This document shows positions 21,787 to 32,400 of a stretch of 64,000 nt of DNA, piece after piece. The DNA is from Magicicada septendecula (Eukaryota > Arthropoda > Insecta > Hemiptera > Cicadidae): contig CM068373.1 in assembly GCA_034769895.1 (NCBI GenBank), positions 195,096,634-195,160,633 of the forward strand, read 5' to 3'. Under the pieces are notes generated by a model, which was not told the origin of the DNA, did no database searches, and saw nothing but the letters and a program-made list of their open reading frames with translations. Made by a program: the position numbers and the translations under genes. Every line of letters begins with the position of its first letter. Position 1 is the first letter of the stretch.

Positions 21787-23039
21787 GTGCATGAACTGAA
21801 AAGTGCTTTTGAATATGAACCGCTTAGAAAGATGATGAATATTGTAAATTGTGCTGATCAAAAAACGAATGATACAGAGCTCCAGGGCCGCTATAATGCA
21901 CTTACAACAAATGAAGTTGCAGCAGTTATAGTCAATCAAGAGTGTGACAAACACAATATAGTAATTCATGCTAGGGATGACAGACTATATCAGATTGCGG
22001 ATACACACCAGGCTTACGATGCTTTGCAATACCCTTTAATGGTTTGTTGAGGAGAAGATGGGTATCACTTTACATTGAAACAAAGGGATCTAGTACCCGA
22101 AGAGAAATAAAAAAAAATCACTTATACAATTTTTTTGTACAGGGTCATGGTTAGAAAAGATGAGTGTAATCATGTGATTTATTTCAAGCAACTGTTGATG
22201 CAGTATATTGTGGACTGTTGTCTACTGCTACAATTGAAACGGAAAGACTCTTATATATTTGACCCCAATCAAATTAAATTAAGAGCTGAAAATTACACTC
22301 CTTTATTAGGTTGTTTGCTTATTCTACTCTTGAGCTTTACTGGTGGACCGCGACATATGCACAAACAAACTCAAGACACTTATTGCCATGTTCCCAAGTA
22401 TTCCCATCCTGATTTATTTATAACTTCACTACAAATCCTAAAGGGAAAGAGATTCTTTGAGTTACATCAGTGTCACTCATCTCAAGATCGACACGACTTA
22501 ATAGCACGATGGTTTCATTTGAAATTTAAAAAATTAAGGAATCTCTTAGTGAAGGACAAGAGTTTTGGACCCTCTGTGTCCCAGATTTACAGCATAGAAA
22601 CAAACCTTGCCACATACACATATTTTGCTTTGGTCAGAAGAAACAGACCACACCTACACCAGTACATAGATTCTGTGATTAGTACAGAGCTGCCAGAACC
22701 AGCTGTAGTCCAAAGCTGCATGATATAGTTAAAACTCATGAGTCATGGACTATGTGGAGGGCTGAATTTCCAATCGCCATGCATAAAAGACGGTCTATGT
22801 ACTAAACGATATCCAAAATTGTATATGTCAGAAACTACCACAAGTGATGATGGGTATCCAAATTACCATTGGCTCATTCCTGAAGATAGAGGTTTTACAT
22901 GTGAAATTCATTTGAAAAATTATACAGTAACTATTGACAATAGATAGGTAGTTCTTTATTCACCAGAACTTCCACGAGCTTTTAGTGCCCACATAAATTT
23001 TGAGTTAAATACCGTAACAATGAAATTCATTAAATATAT
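21787..23039 (+). pseudogene. Helitron Rep (rolling-circle nuclease) remnant
   Basis: Successive frames give the usual order of a Helitron protein. 21787-22050 carries the N-terminal block ending AYDALQYPLM. After a stop, GEDGYHF and YRVMVRKDECNH follow. From 22339 there is GGPRHMHKQTQDTYCH and HPDLFITSLQ. Then comes the nuclease motif: in a frame shifted from its neighbours, 22607-22633 encodes LPHTHILLW, an intact HUH motif. 22738-22947 has HGLCGGLNFQSPCIKDGLC and TKRYPK (Cys-rich block) and TIDNR, then YSPELPRAFSAHI and KFIKY up to the LTR junction at 23040. Several frameshifts and stops make it a pseudogene. Rep would nick and rejoin DNA in rolling-circle transposition. Confidence 0.85.
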
Positions 23040-24789
23040 TGCGACAGTACAAATAAGCGATGTACTGAGCATGAAATATAAAAATTTAAATTTACTTAAT
23101 AAACTGTAAATAATTAATAATATATTAGAAATAAGCATGTTATGGATTGCAAGCTTGACTCAGACAAAAATATGAACAGGTGTTTCGACCTGAATCAACG
23201 TGCACACACACACAAATGTAACTGAAAGTGTGTACACCAGTATTTTGCTAGTGTGTGTGAACGCAGGTCTCTGCAGGCAAGTTTGCCACCCCAGTATGAA
23301 TAATTGCACAATGACGGTTTTTCCGTAATTATTCATAAACTAGAATTAAGAATTAAAATCCAAAAGCACCATAAAATGTAAATAAATTTAATAAATACTG
23401 TGTGCGAAAACCACGCGAAAGTGACACGCCGTACAAGTGCAATAGTGAAATAACTGTGTACAAATCAAAAGGGTTAAGTTGCAATGTCCAAAATTACAAT
23501 GAACATGTGTTGTAAAATTAGTTATAAGATAAGTATAAAAAAATACTTACAGGACTCTGCAATTCGCAGAAATATAAAAAATAGTGAATTTGACAAAGAG
23601 TGGGGGAACTGACGCCAAAGACAGTTTCTAACATGTCGATTTTGTATCACTGAAGGGTGTCGACCAAGACATGGATATAAATAGGACACGCAAGCTTCAG
23701 TGGTTCTCTTTCTTGAATCATCCACGATGCAGCGGGAGCTTATGCCCGTCAGCACGGCATATTTATTAATATGTTTATAAACAGTTTAAATTGCCAGTTA
23801 TGTACAAATACGTAACCAAGCTATAAGACAAACATTGTAATTAATAACAGCATTACTGAAGAAGTTCCATAGCGGGACAAGAGAAGAAGTTCTATAGCGA
23901 TACGACGCTGGACAAGAGAAGAAGTTCCATAGCGATACGACGCTGGACAAGAGAAGCAGTTCCATAGCGATACGACGCTGGACAAGAGGAGAAGAGAGAC
24001 AGCCAACGCTGGACAAGAGGAGAGGAGAGACAGCCGACGCTGGAGGCGAGACGAAGATGAACACCGATGGAACAAAAAATGATCGAGTATGATTGACGAC
24101 AATAAGGTGATAGACAACTTATTCATATCTTAATCATACACAGTATACAAAGACAGTTAAAGACATTAATATTTTATTTAAAAATAAGAGTAATATTTCT
24201 TGTATAGTAGAGTTAAAAATCATAGATGTTTTAGAAATACGATTAACGTAACAAGAGCTCAAATTAATATGATATAAAAATGATTACAAAGAATATAAAT
24301 ACAAACAATTAGTATTTGAGAAAACAGTACTGAGAAGTAATAACTATTAATCTTTTGATATATAGAAAAAAGATTTAAAAATTGATTTTGAAACATATTA
24401 ATAGACTGAGTAGTCTAAAAATGAGATTTTTCTTTTATATACTATTTAGTAGCATAGAATGTTTAGTTAGTAAGGATGTATATATCTTAAGCCTTACGGC
24501 ATTATAACAAATAATAACTAATGTTTTTTAAATCGAAGTCAGTGCCATGTGCACATATTTTTTTATAGTATCAAATAAATTTTAATTACTGTTTCAAGTT
24601 CCGTAGAGTTCTTATTGCAGATACACCTGACCCCCTACTTAAATGTTATATGTTTAAAGAATTTGTCAATCTTGAACGTGAGACCGTTCACACCTATTTA
24701 TGTATATGTAACGTTGTTTAAATTTGGTGCTCCAAGATCGAAGGACTTCACAAATTTAAATTAAATTAAATTTGCCAAATTGTCACGTT
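23040..24789 (+). repeat. 5' LTR of nested element
   Basis: Matches 27977-29724 with only a handful of substitutions and three small indels (an 8-bp one near 23345, a 5-bp one near 23525, an 11-bp one near 24360). It contains a GAAGTTCCATAGCG minisatellite. It has the same TGCGACAG start in both copies. Confidence 0.88.
23860..24060 (+). repeat. Minisatellite inside LTR
   Basis: Imperfect direct repeats of about 40 bp built on AAGTTCCATAGCGATACG plus ACGCTGGACAAGAG, passing into shorter GAGAGACAGCCGACGCTGGA repeats. The same array is present in the 3' LTR (28785-28985), so it predates the insertion. It creates spurious long open frames on the minus strand. Confidence 0.8.
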
Positions 24790-24797
24790 ATATAAAT

Positions 24798-25060
24798 AAT
24801 GTCGCCCTGCACGTGGGGCCCGACATGCCTAAATTTATGTAAAAAAAAAAAAATTTGTGACATAAATTGTAGATCATGAATGTATGACCCGATACCCATC
24901 ATTTGACTATTAAAATTTTTTTATGTAGCTAAATGGTTGCTCTAAAATATATAAAGAGTGTTAAATGAAAAATGTATAATATGTAATTATTATTTGTAGT
25001 AAACAGTAACTGAATGTAATGTTAATTGTTGTGTAATCACACAGCTGGCGCCCACCACAA
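24798..25060 (+). promoter_or_regulatory. Leader with candidate primer-binding sites
   Basis: TGTCGCCCTGCACGTGGGGC at 24799-24818 resembles the lysine-tRNA primer sequence (TGGCGCCCAACGTGGGGC) with a two-base insertion and changes. A second candidate, TGGCGCCCACC, lies at 25045. The first is the better placed, about ten bases after the repeat end. Which one is used, if any, is not decided by the sequence. Confidence 0.4.
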
Positions 25061-25215
25061 ATAATATTGTTGTCTATGTAACAGGTGTAACTGTAATGAG
25101 TTAATAATAACTATTAATAAAAATACAGAAATAAATAAATAAGTAGGGAACGGTTATCGATAATCATTTTTAAAGAATTACTATTAAATAAATATTTTAA
25201 TAATAATACTTCGAC

Positions 25216-26031
25216 ATGGCAATATCAGGAAGTATTAGTATAGAGGCAATCATTAAGGTGATGGGAAACCTTATGGACGAATATGGAATAAGACAAAATG
25301 TATGTGCTAGATTAGATAGACAAATAGAAGAATTTAAAACTGATAAGTCACTATTAGGTGAAAAGGTAAAAGAATATAATACAATACTAAGAGTAGTAGC
25401 AAAAGTAGAACAAGATATCGTAATTAATACTGCGCACTTAGTACCTACGGATATCGACAATAATACGCGTATAAAAACACACAAAAGTAATGGTAAGATA
25501 GCACTTGATAAACAAGCTATTAAAATCAAGAAAGAACTTGAAGGAATGTTAATATTTAATAATTATAATTCTAGTGAAATACTTAACACTAGGGAAGAAT
25601 ATAACGTAGGATATCGACAGGCATACCTTATAGATAGAAATATCCAACTCGCTGTGCAAACTCACAGTAAAACAATACGTGTGAAACAATTAAGTCGCAA
25701 TATTTACGACGAGAACACACACACTAAGTATCACTGTAGGCCTAACAAGAAACGTAGTAAGTTATCTAGACGAAACACTACGCAAAATTGTGGTAAATAT
25801 GATGTTAGATATACGCACAATAATTATAATAATGATAATTATAACTGTAAGTATGAAAACTACAGAGGTTATCGTAAACGACGTATGAAAAAACCGTCGA
25901 CAACTGGTCAGGTAAGTTCACTCAACCAAACTAGGGACGAGAGAAGTGAGAAAGAGCGAAGCATTTGTAACGAGAGAAAGAGGGTAGATTTTAAGTGGCC
26001 GACAGGCAAAAATGAAAACGTTGCACTGTAA
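25216..26031 (+). CDS. Gag-like basic protein of nested element
   Basis: 271 codons with an intact frame. The first 110 residues are helical and charged (matrix-like). The C-terminal third is strongly basic and rich in N, Y and R, with scattered Cys and His (KYHCRPNKKRSK, NTTQNCGKYD, RGYRKRRMKK) but no regular CCHC knuckle. No clear capsid block is seen, so the ORF may be an in-frame deletion product. Its position after the leader of an LTR element is the main reason to call it Gag-like. Within it, CAG|GTAAGT at 25908 is a perfect splice-donor match, which could make this the first exon of a spliced RNA. Confidence 0.5.
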   Translation: MAISGSISIEAIIKVMGNLMDEYGIRQNVCARLDRQIEEFKTDKSLLGEKVKEYNTILRVVAKVEQDIVINTAHLVPTDIDNNTRIKTHKSNGKIALDKQAIKIKKELEGMLIFNNYNSSEILNTREEYNVGYRQAYLIDRNIQLAVQTHSKTIRVKQLSRNIYDENTHTKYHCRPNKKRSKLSRRNTTQNCGKYDVRYTHNNYNNDNYNCKYENYRGYRKRRMKKPSTTGQVSSLNQTRDERSEKERSICNERKRVDFKWPTGKNENVAL

Positions 26032-26878
26032 ACAGGTGACTTATACGATCCAAACAAACGTTCACAAGGTAAGTACGCACACAAACGAGAGATTAATACA
26101 ATGGGACGCGGACGTTGTTTATAGGAGGGTGAGAATAATAGTAAACGCGGCGACTACGCTACAAAGGAACAATAGACGTCTGGTAGACTATGGACAATGC
26201 AATTGTTATAAAGAGGGGTGTAAGTTCTAACTACACACTGAACTCAAGGCAAATGAAAATAAATAATTATTTTAAATGAGAAAAATAATATAACTATTAA
26301 TTATTAATAATAAGAAATAATATGTGTAAGAATATAAGAGAGTATAATTAAGAAATGTTATAAGGAATGTTATTTGAAAGGTTTAATTAAGAAATGTATT
26401 ATTGATGGTAAGGAATGTTGTTATTGATATGTTATAAATATGAAGAAATGATTAAGATGAGCAATAATTGCCATAATTATTAGAACGGCTGATCAAGCGA
26501 ACACTTATCGAAGATACAAGGACACAGAAGAAAGCGAGAGTGAAAAGTCATAAGGGCAGAGACTACTTAGGATTAAGGACTTCGAGAAAAATATCGTTGT
26601 TTTCCAAGACAGTTCCTCTGTAACCGACCATGCGACACACTACGAGCTAAAAAAGTATTCTGTTACGGAAGTGTATTTCAAGAAAGTTGTAGCGATCAGA
26701 AAGGTAATGTTAAAGAAAGGTAATAAAAGGTAATGAATGTTAATGTATTGTATACGTAATGTATTAGATAAAGTAATGTCATGTTAAGAAAAGAGCTAAG
26801 GAAGTTTAGAAACGAAGGTAAGAATGTATGAGTAAGTTAATGTAAAATTAAGGACCGAATTTACACACATATGTAGGA
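26032..26878 (+). other. Interior of nested element, deleted pol region
   Basis: No protease or RT motifs. A short frame (26012-26230) follows the gag-like ORF. AAG|GTAAGT at 26068-26074 is a second strong donor-like match. Bases 26599-26643 resemble 26989-27033 in the integrase (about 35 of 45 positions), a diverged duplicate of an integrase piece. The rest is A-rich, with many AATGTTAT/GGTAAT words. Confidence 0.45.
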
Positions 26879-27728
26879 ATGCAGAGTATACAGAAGGAAA
26901 ACAAAGGAGAGCTAATTGCAGTGGATTTTCTGGGACCATTACCACGATCAAGTCGAGGTGTGAAGCACATATTGGTATGTATCGATGTGTTTTCCAAGGC
27001 AGTCCGACTGTACCCAATTATGCGACCCACAACCAAAGTTGTTCTAAAGATACTACTGCAAAAAATATATTCCGTTATATGGAAAAATGAAGAAGATACT
27101 CAGTGATCAAGGTGTGCAATTCCAAAGTGAAAAATGGGAGAGGACGTTAAGGGAAAATGGAATACAACCAGTACTCACATCCATAAGACATCCTCAAGGA
27201 AACCTTGCTGAGAGAGTTAACAAAGAATTAGGTAAATATTTACGAATATATTGCCATAATCAACACAATAAATGGGCAGAATATTTACCATTTATTGAAA
27301 AAGCCATTAACGAAAATTATAGTGAAGCAACAGGATACACTCCAATGGAATTAGAAGAAGATAAGAAGCCAACCAGATTTTGGACTAAATATCTAAACAA
27401 ACCTAATAACCAAAATGTACCTGTACCAATAAGTGTGAAAATTGAATACGCAAAGCAACGAATAAGACAGAGAGGTAACAAGAGAATAGAGAGATTTAAT
27501 CTAACTCACAAGTTACAACAATTCAACGTGGGAGAAAGTATACTACTCAAAGCAAATCCAGTGGGAAAAAGGAGTGATAACACGGCGAAGAAATTCTTCA
27601 GACTTTATAATGGACCGTATACGTTAAGACAGCGAGTGGGACAGAACACTTTCATTGTATATGATGAGATACAGAAGAAAGAAATTGGTAAATTCCACGC
27701 AACGTCATTTAAGAAGTTCTACACATAA
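26879..27728 (+). pseudogene. Integrase of nested element, one frameshift
   Basis: First part (26879-27085) contains KGELIAVDFLGPLPRSSRG with the first catalytic Asp, and CIDVFSKAVRLYP. After a one-base slip in an A-run near 27085, the frame continues as KKILSDQGVQFQSEKW (second Asp), HPQGNLAERVNKELG (catalytic Glu), and a GPY module LYNGPYTLRQ near the end, stopping at TAA 27726-27728. This is a Ty3/gypsy-type core and C-terminus, related to but clearly distinct from the integrase at 12163-13155. The zinc-binding N-terminus is missing. Confidence 0.82.
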
Positions 27729-27976
27729 ATCAGAGGTCATTGAAACCAGTCAAATCAGCTGTTTGTAAAGCCACCCTAATTCAAGGTCGCGAGCAGTGAG
27801 CGTACGAAAGAGGGGAGGTAAGACATTTGTATACACTCCTATTAAGGGTGAAATGACGAATATTATTCTTTATTATTTGTTATTTTTTTGCAAATAATAA
27901 TAATAAATAGATTAAAAAAAAATTTATAATAAATAAATTTATTAAATTTTTTTTTTGTTACCAAGCAGAGGAATAA

Positions 27977-29724
27977 TGCGACAGTACAAATAAGCGATGT
28001 ACTGAGCATGAAATATAAAAATTTAAATTTACTTAATAAACTGTAAATAATTAATAATATATTAGAAATAAGCATGTTATGGATTGTAAGCTTGACTCAG
28101 ACAAAAATATGAACAGGTGTTTCGACCTGAATCAACGTGCACACACACACAAATGTAACTGAAAGTGTGTACACCAGTATTTTGCTAGTGTGTGTGAACG
28201 CAGGTCTCTGCAGGCAAGTTTGCCACCCCAGTATGAATAATTGCACAATGACGGTTTTTCCGTAATTATTCATAAACTAGAATTAAAATCCAAAAGCACC
28301 ATAAAATGTAAATAAATTTAATAAATACTGTGTGCGAAAACCACGCGAAAGTGACACGCCATACAAGTGCAATAGTGAAATAACTGTGTACAAATCAAAA
28401 GGGTTAAGTTGCAATGTCCAAAATTACAATGAACATGTGTTGTAAAATTAGTTATAAGTATAAAAAAATACTTACAGGACTCTGCAATTCGCAGAAATAT
28501 AAAAAATAGTGAATTTGACAAAGAGTGGGGGAACTGACGCCAAAGACAGTTTCTAACATGTCGATTTTGTATCACTGAAGGGTGTCGACCAAGACATGGG
28601 TATAAATAGGACACGCAAGCTTCAGTGGTTCTCTTTCTTGAATCATCCACGATGCAGCGGGAGCTTATGCCCGTCAGCACGGCATATTTATTAATATGTT
28701 TATAAACAGTTTAAATTGCCAGTTATGTACAAATACGTAACCAAGCTATAAGACAAACATTGTAATTAATAACAGCATTACTGAAGAAGTTCCATAGCGG
28801 GACAAGAGAAGAAGTTCTATAGCGATACGACGCTGGACAAGAGAAGAAGTTCCATAGCGATACGACGCTGGACAAGAGAAGCAGTTCCATAGCGATACGA
28901 CGCTGGACAAGAGGAGAAGAGAGACAGCCGACGCTGGACAAGAGGAGAGGAGAGACAGCCGACGCTGGAGGCGAGACGAAGATGAACACCGATGGAACAA
29001 AAAATGATCGAGTATGATTGACGACAATAAGGTGATAGACAACTTATTCATATCTTAATCATACACAGTATACAAAGACAGTTAAAGACATTAATATTTT
29101 ATTTAAAAATAAGAGTAATATTTCTTGTATAGTAGAGTTAAAAATCATAGATGTTTTAGAAATACGATTAACGTAACAAGAGCTCAAATTAATATGATAT
29201 AAAAATGATTACAAAGAATATAAATACAAACAATTAGTATTTGAGAAAACAGTACTGAGAAGTAATAACTATTAATCTTTTGAGTACGTACCATATATAG
29301 AAAAAAGATTTAAAAATTGATTTTGAAACATATTAATAGACTGAGTAGTCTAAAAATGAGATTTTTCTTTTATATACTATTTAGTAGCATAGAATGTTTA
29401 GTTAGTAAGGATGTATATATCTTAAGCCTTACGGCATTATAACAAATAATAACTAATGTTTTTTAAATCGAAGTCAGTGCCATGTGCACATATTTTTTTA
29501 TAGTATCAAATAAATTTTAATTACTGTTTCAAGTTCCGTAGAGTTCTTATTGCAGATACACCTGACCCCCTACTTAAATGTTATATGTTTAAAGAATTTG
29601 TCAATCTTGAACGTGAGACCGTTCACACCTATTTATGTATATGTAACGTTGTTTAAATTTGGTGCTCCAAGATCGAAGGACTTCACAAATTTAAATTAAA
29701 TTAAATTTGCCAAATTGTCACGTT
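27977..29724 (+). repeat. 3' LTR of nested element
   Basis: Second copy of the 1.75-kb repeat, preceded by a weak purine run (AAGCAGAGGAATAA). It is followed by the Helitron frame resuming as YTCKYVTKGSD from about 29726. Confidence 0.88.
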
Positions 29725-30067
29725 GCAATATACATGCAAATATGTGACTAAGGGCTCTGATCTTACTATGACTGGCATACAAAATCTCTATGATGAAGTA
29801 TTGCAGTTTCCAAATAGCTGGTACCTAATCTCATCAGAGGCCATATGGAGAATATTCTCTTTTCCAGTTCGAGTCTCCACCTGTAATGCATCTAGATGGT
29901 CATCTCAAAAATATACATTTGCATAATGATTATAGAATTATAGGTGAAATCACGTTTATTTCTGATGGGGGTTTCAAACACTACCAGTAATTACAGGAGG
30001 TACCAGAACTGATGAAGTGACTGCATGGTCAAATGATCGGTTTTGTTGTGTAATGTACAAGCAGTAA
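29725..30067 (+). pseudogene. Helitron protein, continuation after LTR insertion
   Basis: Open from 29723 for 67 codons: CKYVTKGSDLTM, then ISSEAIWRIFSFPV, the well-conserved block between Rep and helicase. After a slip it continues as PPVMHLDGHLKNIHLHND, then degenerates. It is the direct continuation of the frame ending at 23039 once the LTR element is removed. Cut off by a PLE tail at about 30068. Confidence 0.8.
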
Positions 30068-30222
30068 ATACCACTATTATATTAACGACTCGGAACACTA
30101 AGTTTTTTATAAGTAAAAGCATAAAGTTTTACCTTACAGCCTGAACTGGTTTTCGCCTTTAAAAGGCTTCTTCAGAGGCTGCCGCTGGTAGCGCTGTCCG
30201 TCTTGTTGTGGGCGACGGACAA
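30068..30222 (-). mobile_element. PLE 3' tail fragment, minus strand
   Basis: Reads, on the minus strand, the last codons and 3' tail of the PLE family at 50533-52715: GCCTCTGAAGAAGCC, a TTTTTATAAAAAACTTAGTG region and GTTCCGAGTCGTTAATATAA, ending GGTATTTA. Truncated at its 5' end near 30220. Target duplication is not clear. Confidence 0.75.
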
Positions 30223-30229
30223 ATACGAG

Positions 30230-31058
30230 AGTTCAACTGGGAGGCATCATGAATTTTCTACAAACCTATTAAACTTTGAAGACGACGACAAAATAACCAC
30301 ATGTACATGGTGAGATATGCCACTATGTCAAATAGTTCCTTCACTGGAAAACTGATCAAAAAATTCTATGGGCATACTGAGGTTATAGATTCTCACGAAG
30401 TTCGTGGTTATGTGAACATGTGATTTTAGCACCTTGAAATGAACCAGTTAATGTCATAAATAACTGCACACTGGGACCGATTTCCGGGAGAAGAAAGAAG
30501 TTATTATTCTGTCAACACAGTACTAAATGAAAAAGATGCAGTACATTATCCTACTGAGTTTTTGAATAAATTATCAGCACCAGGATTACCAGCACACACA
30601 TTAGCTTCAGAAGTAGGTGTTCTGACTATACTTATGAGAAATCTGAAGCCCCCCCCAGTTGTGCAATGGTATATGGTTGAAAGTTGCATCGCTTAAGAAA
30701 CATCTTATTGAGGCAACTCGACTATCTTAACAGGCTGTGGTAAAGGAGATTCTTATCCTAAGAATTCCCATACTAACCAATAATTTTCCATTTCAGTTCA
30801 AAGACTTGTTCAAACTGAATTTCATTAAAGTTCAAAGTTTCCGATGAATGTCTGCCTTGCAATAATGATCATAAATTGCAAGAGCAGACTTTATGTACAG
30901 CAGGCTTAGATTTAAGAACTGAATGCTTTTCTCACATACAACTGTATGCAGCATATTCACGAGTCAGTAAAATTGGCGATATCTTTATTTGTTCTGATGC
31001 CAGTAATGTAGTCTATAAAGAAGCATTTAAGTACGAAAATTTGTGTAATTGTTTATGA
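30230..31058 (+). pseudogene. Helitron helicase C-terminal remnant
   Basis: Broken frames show NEPVNVIN, then PTEFLNKLSAPGLPAHTL, then GVLTILMRNL and ILTGCGKGD. Finally a clean 60-codon stretch ends the protein: TLCTAGLDLRTECFSHIQLY, AAYSRVS, VVYKEAF. These are the late motifs of the Pif1-type helicase domain of Helitrons. The N-terminal ATPase motifs expected upstream (Walker A and B) are not found between 30.0 and 30.4 kb. Unwinding activity is certainly lost. Confidence 0.8.
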
Positions 31059-31220
31059 ATGTATGTATGTAAATGACTTTGTTAACTTCTGTATGTAAAT
31101 ATAGTATGTATGTAAAATATGTTAAACAGTAATTTTCAGAAAAAATTATATCTAAGTTTACGTCAACATCCGCTGTGTATTAAATCTTGACATAGAGAAT
31201 TAAAATTATGTTAAAATACA

Positions 31221-31252
31221 GATCCGCATGAGAAGCCGTGGGTAACAGCTAG
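31221..31252 (+). terminator. Helitron 3' terminus (hairpin and CTAG)
   Basis: A GC-rich imperfect hairpin (CCGCATGAGAAGCCGTGGG) lies about ten bases before CTAG at 31249-31252, followed by T. This is the standard rolling-circle termination signal of Helitrons. Confidence 0.7.
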
Positions 31253-31413
31253 TTGGAAATGTTCTATACCATAAAAATGCATAAGAATCACTAATCACCG
31301 TTTTATTAATGGCTCTGAATATCAACATATTGTGTACCTCTACTACTACTACTACTACTAAACTTACTGTATGACATCACCATCTATATGCTGTCACCGT
31401 AAGACGCACGCAT

Positions 31414-31470
<57 letters not shown>
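31414..31470. repeat. (CA)n microsatellite
   Basis: Uninterrupted CA dinucleotides, about 28 copies. A short (CTA)n run lies just upstream near 31341-31361. Confidence 0.95.
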
Positions 31471-31472
<2 letters not shown>

Positions 31473-32400
31473 TCTTCAGTTACTGAATGATGCAAATTGT
31501 CTGTGTTACAAACATATATCCATGGCAAGTATATAGGCTACAACTATTCTGTGTCATTAAGAATCAATGACATATGGTGTGCTAACATGTAACTATCAAA
31601 TTATGCATAATACATGTGTTACAGATACTGCTTACTTTGGTACTTGCCTGTTATCGAAGCTTCACTAAATATTATGTTACTTCTATCTGGCAGATCAGAG
31701 GTGGTGGTAATGGTATATTCACATATGAAGAAGAAGGAAACAGCAATTGCTTTGCAACAATACCTAATTTTGTTGTGAAAGTTTTGGAATAAAATATCGA
31801 GCATCCACCTTGTTTTCTGTTTATTGTATTTCATCTGTCAGTTTTTTGTATATTTTATGTTGTTCTGATTTAATTATAGTTCTCAGATTATAGTTCTAAG
31901 TGTTTATTCACTTAGGATCATTTGTGAGTATGCTGTGTTCATCATGAATTTGTGGCATCTTCCTGAAATGGAGGAAGCCGTTGTATGTTCCTTCAGAAAT
32001 GCAGTGTATTTCACGCGATGTGAAAGGTAAAAACCAACGTGTAATGAAATTATACACCATCTCACATGTATTCTGGAAATGCAATTAATTTGCGGTCCAG
32101 CAGGTGTATGGTTGGATTACGTATGGGTTGGCTGCAAGATTCCAGTATTCCATTTGTTACAATGGTGAGTTTTATATTCTGTTGGTGTGAGCAGTTAACT
32201 TCGATAGCATTTTGTGACAGGCAGCTAAACATGTGTACAGAAACAGTTACTGACTTGAATATGTATATTGTAACATGACATAAGATAGCGAAAATACACT
32301 GATGATTAATAAACAAAAAAAAGCTGAAGGTAGGAAGAAATGTTAAAAAACTTATAACTCAAAGATTAATGACCAAATTATAAAATGACAATTGACTAAT
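31471..32400. other. Unassigned sequence
   Basis: Balanced base composition with several 60-80-codon frames on both strands but no motif I recognise. Confidence 0.35.

Larger units (their letters stand above)
23040..29724 (+). mobile_element. Deleted gypsy-type LTR element nested in Helitron
   Basis: Two copies of a 1.75-kb repeat (23040-24789 and 27977-29724) start TGCGACAGTAC and are nearly identical. Between them is 3.2 kb with a gag-like ORF and an integrase; protease, RT and RNase H are absent. The insertion splits the Helitron frame between KFIKY and CKYVTKGSD. Target duplication is either ATAT (if the LTR is TG...CA, ending GTTGCA) or AATATA (which restores the Helitron frame exactly). 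The LTR right end differs between copies after CACGTT, so the exact end is uncertain. Likely mobilised in trans by an intact relative, or deleted after insertion. Confidence 0.88.
20488..31252 (+). mobile_element. Decayed Helitron, split by an LTR element
   Basis: The 3' end is clear: a hairpin-like GC stretch GATCCGCATGAGAAGCCGTG, then GGTAACAG, then CTAG (31249-31252) followed by T, the canonical Helitron terminus. The 5' end is proposed at TCTATATTAATAAATC (20488), preceded by A, as Helitrons insert between A and T; this end is tentative. Inside are the HUH Rep and Pif1-type helicase remnants on the plus strand, with many frameshifts and stops. A 6.7-kb LTR retrotransposon (23040-29724) sits inside the coding region, and a PLE tail sits near 30.1 kb. 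Helicase Walker motifs are not found, so a deletion is likely. Confidence 0.75.

Noticed and set aside
23798-24126. Minus-strand Ser/Leu-rich frames in the LTR (also 28723-29051)
   Set aside because: Produced by the LTR minisatellite; identical in both LTRs and antisense to the element.
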